Made by a program: the position numbers and the translations under genes
The notes under the pieces: model-generated
The model's database searches: none
What the model was told of the DNA's origin: nothing
What the model saw: only the letters and a program-made list of their open reading frames with translations
Origin: Methylacidiphilum infernorum V4
GTDB lineage: Bacteria; Verrucomicrobiota; Verrucomicrobiia; Methylacidiphilales; Methylacidiphilaceae
Direction: 5' to 3'
NCBI RefSeq assembly: GCF_000019665.1
Contig: NC_010794.1
Coordinates: forward strand, 2,046,001-2,110,000
Length of the DNA stretch: 64,000 bases
Shown here: piece by piece, positions 1 to 7,889 of the stretch
Layout: each line of letters begins with the position of its first letter
Numbering within the stretch: the first letter of the stretch is position 1

Positions 1-2315
1 TCGACATCCCCAGGACGGTCCAGGTCGTAACCCGGCAAGAACTCAACACGATCAACGCCCAAACCGTAAACGACCTTGCCGCCTTCACCCCCGGGGTCGT
101 TCCCTCTCAACAAACAGGAAGTCCCATGGGTGAACCCATGATCAGGGGTCTTCCTGGAACCGTGTTTCGAAACGGGATGCTCGTCGGTTTTAGTCAGTCC
201 GGCCAATATGGACCGCTCATGAACATGATGGCTTTTGAGAACTTGGACGTGGTAACCGGACCCGTAAGCATCGTCTACGGCCCCCAGGAGCTTGCCGGCG
301 GCTTCGCCAACGAGCTCACCAAGCAACCTTACTTCGACAAGTTCCGCGGCAACGCCAGTTACACCCTGGGCATGTACGACACCAACTTCTGGAACATCGA
401 CATCGGGGGACCGATCCTCAAGGATAAGCTTGCTTACCGCTTCGACTACTTCGGCCAGGATGGCTACGCCCCCTATAACTACTACGATGGAGCTTATCTC
501 CAAAGACAATGTTTTTATTTAGATCTCGGGGCTAAACCCTACGAAAACCTCTCTATCGATTTCAACACCGAGCTGGACATTAACCATTTCAACACCGTTG
601 CAGGGCTCAACCGGCCCACTTCGGCCTTGATCAATGATGGGCTGTACCAAACAGGAAGCTGGGTCGGCTGGTACGGACCTCCCGGGGTCTTTCACCCCGG
701 CATCGGCACTGCACCTCCCGGGGCCGGTTATGCCGTCAGTTGGGGACCACTCGTAACCATCAGCCCTAGGACAAATCTCTTTGCCAACCCTGAAGATGAC
801 GACCAGCAAGCCTATTATGTTGCCCAACTCATCACCTCCTTAAGGATAAACGATAACCTCAGCCTGGTTAACAACACCCTCTTTGAATATTATTCCGCCC
901 TTATCGACCAGGCTATTCCCTCGGATTTTTGGGGAATCCTTCCCTCTGGATACAATTTTGATGACCGGCTTGAACTCCGCTTCGTTTTTGATCAACCCAT
1001 AAATGAAAAGGAAGGTTCTCAAGCCGCAAAAGGACAGGATCAACTTCCAGCTTTTTCTTTTCATCACTCGATCGATACCGGAATAGAATTCCGCTACTTT
1101 TCCGACACCGAATATGCAGGGGTGTGGCACCAACCCGTCAATATCTGGAACTTAACCCAACCTCTAGGTTACAACGCTTTCTCTCCCCTCGTCTCTTTTG
1201 CCCAAGCCACTTCCCCCCTTTTCGCCAACCCCTACCTCACCGATATCCCCGTCCCGGGCTACCCGGGAGCTTTCTACAACGTCTTCAACTACCTCTCCAC
1301 CGCCGATACCTTCTACGAGCTTTCTCCCTTTTACCAACACCAGATCGATTTTACAGACAAATGGAGCCTCATGGTCGCCGCTAGAATGAACAGCTACTTC
1401 ATCCAAGCTTCCCCTCCCCAAGGCACCCCGGCCATCCTGTCAGCGGTTGCTCCCTCCTTCGGCCTGCCCCCTTACAGCTCCACCTCCATGAACATCGTCC
1501 AGCCCGAAGTCACCATCAGCCCAAGCTACAAACCTTTCCCCTGGATGAACACCTACTTTACTTTCTTCTACGGGCAGACCACCCTCCTTTCCCAGTTCGG
1601 CAGCTTCGCCCCCGAGTTCCCTTCTGCCTACTACCACCAAAACAACTTCCTCTACGAAGTCGGCACAAAGTTTAACCTGCTCCACGACAAGCTCTTCCTG
1701 GGCCTGTCCGGTTACTACCAGACAGGGTTTATCCCCGCCCAGGTCATACCCGGGGGCCCCGTAGCCACCACCGCGGTGGCTATAAAAGGAGCCCAGCTCA
1801 TGGGCAACTACCAACCCAACAAAAACTTCTGGCTTAACTTCGGCTACGCCTTCATCGTCGGCCAGGAACTCTGGCAGGGTTTGCCCCTTGGACCCCTGGC
1901 TCTCCAACCTTACTCCTCGACGGTTGCCAAGCAGCTTGGTCTGCCCGTCGACCCCCTGGTCAACGAGCCTCCCCTTAACTATCCCTTTATCGGTTTTCCC
2001 ACCAACTACGGCAACCTCATGGCCACCTACAAGTTCGACAGCGGCCTAGGGATATCGTTGTGGGCATTGGCCGAAAGCGGTGACTTCATCTTCTATACCT
2101 ACTCGACGAGAATCCCCTCCTGGTATACCCTCAATGCCCGCATCTTCTACACCTCCAAGAGATGGGAGGCCAGCCTCTACCTTTACAACATCACCGATGA
2201 ACATTATTGGTTTGCGGGGGCTCCCGGTTTTAGTGCCGCAAGAAACTTCAACTACGATTACATCGTTCCCCAACTCCCTTTCTGGATACAGGGCACACTG
2301 TCCATTTTTTTCTAG
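1..2315 (+). CDS. TonB-dependent outer-membrane receptor, 5' end outside the window
   Basis: The reading frame is open from base 3, well before the first ATG at 126, and the residues encoded there (DIPRTVQVVTRQEL) are a typical plug-domain start, so the gene begins outside the window. Plug signatures follow: a VYGP turn and a TKQPYFDKFRG strand at the plug/barrel junction. The rest is beta-barrel, ending in YNITDEHYW and a terminal Phe-Phe, as expected for an outer-membrane barrel. It would import a scarce nutrient (metal chelate or similar) with energy from TonB-ExbBD, none of which is encoded here. It shares the junction and C-terminal motifs with the receptors at 25880 and 29333, so these are paralogues. 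The substrate cannot be told. The next gene is convergent, 33 bp away. Confidence 0.9.
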   Translation, partial: DIPRTVQVVTRQELNTINAQTVNDLAAFTPGVVPSQQTGSPMGEPMIRGLPGTVFRNGMLVGFSQSGQYGPLMNMMAFENLDVVTGPVSIVYGPQELAGGFANELTKQPYFDKFRGNASYTLGMYDTNFWNIDIGGPILKDKLAYRFDYFGQDGYAPYNYYDGAYLQRQCFYLDLGAKPYENLSIDFNTELDINHFNTVAGLNRPTSALINDGLYQTGSWVGWYGPPGVFHPGIGTAPPGAGYAVSWGPLVTISPRTNLFANPEDDDQQAYYVAQLITSLRINDNLSLVNNTLFEYYSALIDQAIPSDFWGILPSGYNFDDRLELRFVFDQPINEKEGSQAAKGQDQLPAFSFHHSIDTGIEFRYFSDTEYAGVWHQPVNIWNLTQPLGYNAFSPLVSFAQATSPLFANPYLTDIPVPGYPGAFYNVFNYLSTADTFYELSPFYQHQIDFTDKWSLMVAARMNSYFIQASPPQGTPAILSAVAPSFGLPPYSSTSMNIVQPEVTISPSYKPFPWMNTYFTFFYGQTTLLSQFGSFAPEFPSAYYHQNNFLYEVGTKFNLLHDKLFLGLSGYYQTGFIPAQVIPGGPVATTAVAIKGAQLMGNYQPNKNFWLNFGYAFIVGQELWQGLPLGPLALQPYSSTVAKQLGLPVDPLVNEPPLNYPFIGFPTNYGNLMATYKFDSGLGISLWALAESGDFIFYTYSTRIPSWYTLNARIFYTSKRWEASLYLYNITDEHYWFAGAPGFSAARNFNYDYIVPQLPFWIQGTLSIFF

Positions 2316-2348
2316 CTTCAGCCCCCCGTTAAAAGGTTCAACAAAAAC

Positions 2349-3326
2349 TTAGCTTTCCAATACATAAGAAAAAATCAGGGGGGCAACGATTGTAGCATCC
2401 GATTCAATCATAAACTTTGGAGTTTCTTTAGCCAACTTACCCCAAGTTATTTTTTCGTTGGGGGAAGCTCCGCTATAAGAGCCGTAGCTGGTCGTCGCGT
2501 CGCTAATCTGGCAAAAATATCCCCACAAGGGAATATTTTCCAGTTGCATATCCTGGTGAAGCATGGGAACGACACAGATGGGAAAATCCCCAGAAATTCC
2601 TCCCCCAATCTGGAATAAGCCAAGAGAATGCTTTTTTGTTGTTTCTTGGTAATATTGGGCAAGGGCCATCATGTATTCTATCCCGGTTTTAACCGTCAGA
2701 GGATCATGAACATGCCCGAGCAGGCAATGAGCCGCATACATATTGCCCAGGGTGGAATCTTCCCAGCCGGGAACAACCATGAAAATCTTTTTTTCGAGCG
2801 CAGCCAGGACCCAGCTATCCTTGGGATCAATCTGGTAAAAAGGTTCAAGCTTCCCCGACTGCAGCACTTTCCAAAGAAATTCATGGGGAAAAAATCTCTG
2901 TTTTTTTTGGTCCGCTTCCATCCACTCTTTAAGGATGGCCCGTTCTATCCTTCGCATGGCTTCCTCTTCGGGAATGCAGGTATCGGTAACGCGATTGAGG
3001 TGGTTTTCATAAAGAGCCACCTCTTCATCGACGCTGAGTTCCCTGTAGTGAGGAATTCTTTTGTAGTAGTCGTGGGCAACCAGGTTAAAGATGTCCTCTT
3101 CGAGGTTAGCCCCGGTGCAGGAAATCGCATGCACTTTATCCTGGCGAATCATTTCTGCAAGAGAAATACCTAATTCCGCCGTGCTCATCGCCCCTCCAAG
3201 GGCTACCATCATCTTTCCTCCGGATTCAAGGTGTTTTACGTAGCCTTGAGCCGCCTCTTTCAAGGTAGCCGCATTAAAATGCCTGAAGTGATGATCGATA
3301 AACTGCTTAATGGACTGGGACTTCAT
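2349..3326 (-). CDS. Deoxyhypusine synthase family protein
   Basis: Full-length (325 aa) member of the deoxyhypusine synthase family, which uses NAD and spermidine to transfer an aminobutyl group. Visible are the nucleotide-binding GGAMSTAELG segment near the N-terminus, SCTGANLEEDIFN, and near the C-terminus WGKL, whose Lys aligns with the catalytic Lys of eukaryotic enzymes. Bacteria lack eIF5A, so the acceptor is probably a small amine (homospermidine-type chemistry) or unknown. The start was set at the ATG at 3326 because GAGGAG lies 7 bases upstream; a GTG five codons earlier would put that ribosome site inside the gene. It is divergent from the squalene gene at 3506. The family is secure, the reaction is not. 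Confidence 0.85.
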   Translation of the reverse strand: MKSQSIKQFIDHHFRHFNAATLKEAAQGYVKHLESGGKMMVALGGAMSTAELGISLAEMIRQDKVHAISCTGANLEEDIFNLVAHDYYKRIPHYRELSVDEEVALYENHLNRVTDTCIPEEEAMRRIERAILKEWMEADQKKQRFFPHEFLWKVLQSGKLEPFYQIDPKDSWVLAALEKKIFMVVPGWEDSTLGNMYAAHCLLGHVHDPLTVKTGIEYMMALAQYYQETTKKHSLGLFQIGGGISGDFPICVVPMLHQDMQLENIPLWGYFCQISDATTSYGSYSGASPNEKITWGKLAKETPKFMIESDATIVAPLIFSYVLES

Positions 3327-3505
3327 ATTTTCTCTCCTCACAAAACAAAAGAAAAAACTTTATATCCATTTAAAAAAGAAGATTTTCATTTTAATGAACA
3401 GCCCTTTAACTTAAAGCCAAAAAAAACGAGTCATAAGTAAACTCCTTTTCGGCCCTCGATTAACGGTTTTAGTTTAGGCTAACTCGATTAATCAAAGAGA
3501 GAAAA

Positions 3506-5815
3506 TTGAAAGAACGATCAGGATATGTTATCTGTCCAGAACAGAGAATGAACAACTCATGGATTGGACAATCGGTGACTTCCCGAAGCAAGTCTAATTT
3601 GGCCCTTTCTTTTTTTTGTTTACCCAGGGAACAGAAATGGGCCATGACCGTGTTTTACGCTTTTTGCCGGGTCATTGATGATATCGTTGATTCTACCATG
3701 CTAAGTCCACAAGAAAAAAAAGAGGGGATCTTCTTTTGGAAAAAAGAAATAGAACGCATTTATACTTCTATGCCCTCTTCCCCCCTGGGTAAAGAACTCA
3801 GGGAAGTCGTCATCAAGTGGAACTTGCCCCAAGATATACTCCAGGAAATCATTCTTGGGGTAGAAATGGATATCACTCAAAGCCGGTATAAAACCTTTGA
3901 AGAACTTTCCCTGTATTGCTACCGGGTAGCGGGAGCTGTAGGACTCATCAGCATCGAGATTTTCGGTTGTAGTCATTCCTTTAGCAGAGAATACGCCCTT
4001 ACTCTAGGAAAGGCCTTCCAACTGACAAACATACTGAGGGATGTTCCGAAGGATTCCGCTTATGGCCGAATTTATTTTCCCTTGGAAGAACTCGAAGAGC
4101 ATGGTATCAGCGAAAAAGAACTGCTCGATCTCAAGTGGAGTTTAAAAATTCGCGAATTTTTTAGATTTCAATATCTTAGGGCTAAACATTATTTTGCCAA
4201 GTCTTCAAAACTCATCCATCCCTCGGATCGGCCAAAGCTTTTAGCTGCCGAAATCATGAGCGCCGTCTACAGGGCTATCCTTGAAAAAATCCGCGCCAAG
4301 CAGTTCAACGTTTTTCACCATTCCATTCGTTTAAGCAAATCACAAAAGCTGGCTTCAATATTCAAGGTCCTGGTTACAAACTTTTTTGATCGCAGGGGGG
4401 AACACTCCTTTTCACCTCCCAAAAAAATAGTTGTCCTTGGGGGGGGATTTGCAGGGCTATCCGCCGCTATCGAACTGAACAACCTGGGACATGACGTTGT
4501 ACTGCTTGAATCTAAATCGATGCTGGGAGGCAGGGCGGGCAGCTTTAAGCATCCCCGAGTTGGAGAAACGATCGACACCGGACAGCACGTCATGATGGGA
4601 TGCTACCACCATACCCTGGAACTGATCGAAAAATTAGGGGGTTGTTCGAAACTGTTCTGGATAGATCCGATAAAAATAGCTTTTTTTAGCAACAAAAATT
4701 ACTCGGTCCTTGCGGCAGGACAACTTCCTGCTCCCCTGCACCTGCTTGTTGCCCTTTTGCGCTACTCCCAGCTTAATTTCGGGGATTGGGTTCGTGCTTC
4801 TACTTTTCTTCTTTCTCTTTTGCTGGCGGACAAACCCCACGAACAAGAAACCGCTTCCCAATGGCTAAAAAGAAAGAATCAAAGTCCTTCACTGATCCGT
4901 TCTTTGTGGGAGCCCCTTTGCGTCGCCGCCTTGAACTTGCCTTTAGAAGAAGCTGCCGCGCTCCTTTTTTATGAAGTGGTCAGAAAAACACTTTTGGGTA
5001 AAAGAAAAGATTTAAGCCTCGTCCTCAGCCGCGTTGGATTGGGCGATCTCTTTTCCAAAGAATGCGAACGGCTCCTCAAGATGTGTGGGAGTAACGTCTA
5101 CTTGAAAAGCGCGGTATGCTCCATGGAATTTGAAAACGGTCATCTCAAGGCCGTCAGAACAACTGAAGGAAAAATGTTCAGTGGAGATTGTTTTATTAGT
5201 GCCCTTCCCTGGCATACTCTAGGAAGTTTGCTACCGGAGAAATCGCCCTTAAAGGAACAATGCCGGTCTCTAAAGCAGTCTCCCATATTGAGTCTCTATT
5301 TTTGGGTCGATCGACCCCTGACTAACGAACCGGTTATCGGTTTTCTTGACTCCCCTGTACAATGGCTTTTTGCAAGAAATCTTTTCGTCGATAGTTCCCT
5401 TTTGTCCTTTCCCCTCTATTCCTACGTGGCGGTAATCAGTGCTCCCCCGCAAGATATCCTCTCCCTCTCTTCTAAAGAGATTGAGAACATGGTCTGGAAA
5501 GAAATCAACCGGCTCATCCCTTCTTCGAAAGAAGCGCGTTTTTGCCAGGGCTTTCTTTTCAAAGCTATCGGAGCAACCCCTAAATTTGATCCCGAGTCTC
5601 TGAAACATAGGCCTGGTCCTGCAACCCAATGGAAAAATTTTTTTCTTGCCGGAGATTGGACCGCCACGGGATTGCCGGCAACCATTGAAGGAGCTATCCT
5701 AAGCGGTAAAACCGCCGCCCAGCACGCCGACAGCCTTCCTTTGACGGAGGCATCCCCCACGATCTCCTTTGAAGAAAACAATTCTGAAATTCCTCTCAAA
5801 AAAATCCCCCTTTAA
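3506..5815 (+). CDS. hpnDE: Fused presqualene diphosphate synthase / squalene-forming FAD oxidoreductase (HpnD-HpnE)
   Basis: One 769-residue frame carries two enzymes of hopanoid squalene synthesis. Residues about 25-285 are a trans-isoprenyl synthase with both Asp-rich motifs (DDIVD at 58-62, RDVPKD at 178-183), as in HpnD, which makes presqualene diphosphate. After a linker near 290-305 an FAD domain begins with LGGGFAG at 311-317 and continues as an HpnE-type amine-oxidoreductase fold, ending in LAGDWT and an ATIEGAILSG FAD-contact segment. In known bacteria HpnC, HpnD and HpnE are separate, with HpnE doing the last reductive step. HpnC is not in the window. The listed start is TTG; an ATG at 3548 also leaves both domains whole. 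An IS607 element lies immediately downstream. Confidence 0.9.
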   Translation: MKERSGYVICPEQRMNNSWIGQSVTSRSKSNLALSFFCLPREQKWAMTVFYAFCRVIDDIVDSTMLSPQEKKEGIFFWKKEIERIYTSMPSSPLGKELREVVIKWNLPQDILQEIILGVEMDITQSRYKTFEELSLYCYRVAGAVGLISIEIFGCSHSFSREYALTLGKAFQLTNILRDVPKDSAYGRIYFPLEELEEHGISEKELLDLKWSLKIREFFRFQYLRAKHYFAKSSKLIHPSDRPKLLAAEIMSAVYRAILEKIRAKQFNVFHHSIRLSKSQKLASIFKVLVTNFFDRRGEHSFSPPKKIVVLGGGFAGLSAAIELNNLGHDVVLLESKSMLGGRAGSFKHPRVGETIDTGQHVMMGCYHHTLELIEKLGGCSKLFWIDPIKIAFFSNKNYSVLAAGQLPAPLHLLVALLRYSQLNFGDWVRASTFLLSLLLADKPHEQETASQWLKRKNQSPSLIRSLWEPLCVAALNLPLEEAAALLFYEVVRKTLLGKRKDLSLVLSRVGLGDLFSKECERLLKMCGSNVYLKSAVCSMEFENGHLKAVRTTEGKMFSGDCFISALPWHTLGSLLPEKSPLKEQCRSLKQSPILSLYFWVDRPLTNEPVIGFLDSPVQWLFARNLFVDSSLLSFPLYSYVAVISAPPQDILSLSSKEIENMVWKEINRLIPSSKEARFCQGFLFKAIGATPKFDPESLKHRPGPATQWKNFFLAGDWTATGLPATIEGAILSGKTAAQHADSLPLTEASPTISFEENNSEIPLKKIPL

Positions 5816-5837
5816 GGCCTTGTTGATCCTGCTGCTA

Positions 5838-7172
5838 TCAAAAACGTGCGCAAAGGTGCGCACTGTTCTCTTCCTGCCCCGATTCCTCAACGGAATCGTC
5901 TCTGACAGGCGTAACTTTCCCGACTACGGCAGAGACCATCTCTGCCGCAGCGCCGCTGTTACCAGACGGACTCGCCACGGGTAGGGCAGTTGCGGTTGCC
6001 AGCCGTTTGAGGTTGAGCGCCGCGTTGAAGTCGCGGTCGTGGCGCGCGCCGCACTCGGGACACGTCCAGCTCCGATCCTTGAGCGTCAGCGCCTCGTTCT
6101 TCCACCCGCAAACCGAACACAGGCGACTGCTCGGATACCAGCGATCGGCGATGATGAGCCGCGTGCCGTAGCGCCTCGCCTTGTACTCGATCTGCTCGCG
6201 AAACATCCCCAAGCCCACGTCGCTGATGGCACGGGCCAGTCGGTCGTTTGCCAACATGCCTTTGACGTGCAAATCCTCGATCACCACCGCTTGGTTTTTA
6301 CGGCAGAGCCGGGTCGTGAGCTTGTGGGTGAAATCCGCTCTGACATTGGCAACGCGGGCGTGCAGCCTTGCCAATGTCGCAGCAGACTTCCTGCGGTTGT
6401 TGGAGACGGGAAGTTTGGTGCCTTTGGGCAGACGAGCTTGAGGAGCAAATCCGGCGGCAACCTTGGCGGCTTCGATCTTGCGGCTTAAGCGTCGGCTACG
6501 GATTCTCAATCGGCGCAGAGCGGCTTTCAACGGTCTGGGAGCATCAATCGCTTCGCCACTTGAGAGGGTGGCTGCTGCTTTGACGCCAAAGTCAAGGCCC
6601 ACAACACCATCGCCCGTGCGGCGGCGATGGAATATGCGGTCTGGCACTTCGACCTGAATCGCCACAAACCAGCGATCCGCCGTGCGAGAGACGGTGGCGC
6701 CGAGAATCTTGCCCTCAAAGCGCAGCGCCTCGGCCATGGCGACTTCGCCCACTTTGGGCAGGCGAATCGTCTTACCGCTGACCCGAAACTTGTCGTTGGC
6801 TCAGGCGAAGCTGTCGCGGCAGCGGCCTTTCTTCTTGAATTGCGGTTCAGACGCCGGTTTGCCCGCTTTGCGGTCGGCAAAGTAGCGCTTCCAGGCTTTT
6901 TCCAGGTACGCAAAGGGCTGCGCGTGGGCGTCCCGATGGATGGTCTTGAGCCACGGCTGCCCGTCCTCGTCGAGCCACTGCGGGTCGCGGTACTTGATGG
7001 CGTTGAACTGCTTTTTGAGCGCCATCGCGTTGGGTTTACACCCGGCGGCATACTGGCGCTTCCACTCGTCCAGCGCCCAGTTCCAGACGCGCCGCACGGT
7101 GCCGCAGGCGCGGGCAAAGTAGTCTGCCTGCTCGGGCGTCGGACGAAGGGCGATTTTGTGGGTCAGTTGCAC
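5838..7172 (-). pseudogene. tnpB: TnpB RNA-guided nuclease of IS607, interrupted by an in-frame TGA
   Basis: The frame runs from ATG at 7172 to TGA at 5838 with a single internal TGA at 6803-6801, after 123 codons; reading through it gives a continuous 444-residue TnpB with no shift. Upstream is the helix-turn-helix start (LTHKIALRPTPEQ). Downstream are the RuvC-type catalytic acids in GLDFG, VIEDL and HDRDFNAALN, and a zinc ribbon with CSVCGWKN and CPECGARH. All catalytic residues lie after the stop, so the mutation should abolish activity unless translation restarts. Flanking residues (DSFA, stop, ANDKF) fit loss of one sense codon. The guide RNA of such elements normally overlaps the 3' end of tnpB, here near 5838. 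Confidence 0.85.
5850..5863. repeat. Probable IS607 terminal inverted repeat, tnpB side
   Basis: GCAAAGGTGCGCAC here resembles, in inverted orientation, GCAAATAGTGCGTA read from the complement of 7829-7842. The match is imperfect with a one-base offset. It overlaps the last codons of tnpB, where the end of the element and the guide RNA are expected. Confidence 0.4.
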
Positions 7173-7176
7173 GGCT

Positions 7177-7809
7177 TCACACCTGTGTCGCGTTGGTCGC
7201 GTCCAGCTTCAGCGCTTCGTTGAGCTTTTTCCGGTAGTTGCGCAAACCGTAGAGCCGGGACGAGAAGCAATTCACGATGGTCATCAGGTCCTGCACCATT
7301 TCCTGTTCGGGCGACAGCCGCTCCAGGTTGAGCACGAGAAGTTCGCACCCATTCCTACTGGCGAAATGCTCGAACCACTCGAAGCCAAACCGGGTGAGCC
7401 GGTCGCGGTGGGCAAGGATCAGGGTTTTGACCTCTCGCCGTCCAATGGCGTCCATGAGTTCCAAAAAGCGCTTGCGCTTGAAGTTCAGTCCGCCACCGAC
7501 CTCTTCGATGAACTCGACGTTCGCCAGTCCCTTTGCCACCACGAACTCTTCCAGCACCTTGCGCTGATTAACAAGATCGGGCTTCTGTGCGGCGCTGGAG
7601 ACGCGGCAGTACGCGATGAGCCGCGTCGGCTCGGACACCGCATGGCGCAGGCCGAGAAAATCACGAAGCTGTGATTCGGTGTAAAGCCTTCGGTTGCTGT
7701 CGGTCCGCGCCGCAGGAATTAGTCGGCCTTCACGCTCCCATCGCTGCATGGTCTTGACCGAGACCCCCAGCAGCTTGGCCGCCCGGCCCGTGCTCATAGT
7801 GCTTTCCAT
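7177..7809 (-). CDS. tnpA: IS607 family serine-recombinase transposase TnpA
   Basis: A 210-residue protein with the two-part IS607 design: an N-terminal MerR-like helix-turn-helix (GRAAKLLGVSVKTMQRWEREG) whose core spans residues 8-28, then a resolvase catalytic domain from about residue 62. The catalytic serine sits in AYCRVSSAAQ, and an Arg-rich helix with HRDRLTRFGFEWF follows, as in serine recombinases. It would excise the element as a circle and insert it with low target specificity. The frame is intact and full length. It lies upstream of the broken tnpB with a 4-base gap, probably cotranscribed. Alternative starts at Met4 or Met5 change nothing important. Confidence 0.92.
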   Translation of the reverse strand: MESTMSTGRAAKLLGVSVKTMQRWEREGRLIPAARTDSNRRLYTESQLRDFLGLRHAVSEPTRLIAYCRVSSAAQKPDLVNQRKVLEEFVVAKGLANVEFIEEVGGGLNFKRKRFLELMDAIGRREVKTLILAHRDRLTRFGFEWFEHFASRNGCELLVLNLERLSPEQEMVQDLMTIVNCFSSRLYGLRNYRKKLNEALKLDATNATQV

Positions 7810-7828
7810 GCCCTACATAATACACCAT

Positions 7829-7842
7829 TACGCACTATTTGC
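7829..7842. repeat. Probable IS607 terminal inverted repeat, tnpA side
   Basis: The complement of this stretch resembles the repeat at 5850-5863. It lies 20 bases upstream of the tnpA start and 19 bases before the terminator at 7861, so the element should end between here and 7860. Confidence 0.4.
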
Positions 7843-7860
7843 AATACTAGAGTTTAGCTC

Positions 7861-7885
7861 CCTCCTAAATAGGAGGCTTTTTTTT
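7861..7885 (+). terminator. Rho-independent terminator, probably the original hpnDE terminator
   Basis: A perfect 6-bp stem (CCTCCT / AGGAGG) with an AAAT loop is followed by C and eight T residues, a strong plus-strand terminator. The only plus-strand gene upstream is hpnDE, whose stop is 2 kb away across the IS607 element; read on the minus strand the hairpin has no U tract. The simplest reading is that the element inserted between hpnDE and its terminator. Confidence 0.75.
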
Positions 7886-7889
7886 ATGA

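Larger units (their letters stand above)
5816..7860 (-). mobile_element. IS607-type insertion sequence (tnpA, broken tnpB)
   Basis: A two-gene block on the minus strand, tnpA then tnpB with 4 bases between them, is the standard IS607 layout: a serine-recombinase transposase plus an RNA-guided TnpB nuclease. Both genes are visibly richer in G+C than the squalene and pyrophosphatase genes beside them, consistent with arrival by transfer. Imperfect inverted repeats lie at 5850-5863, overlapping the last tnpB codons, and 7829-7842, upstream of tnpA. IS607 makes no target duplication, so exact ends cannot be read here; the limits given are the outer bounds set by the hpnDE stop and the terminator at 7861. 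The tnpB is interrupted by a stop, so the copy may move but not cut. Confidence 0.85.

Noticed and set aside
2628-3173. Plus-strand frame of 181 codons opposite the deoxyhypusine synthase gene
   Set aside because: Shadow; family motifs are on the minus strand.
6627-7223. Plus-strand frame opposite tnpB
   Set aside because: Antisense to the TnpB zinc-ribbon and RuvC coding frame; no recognisable domain.
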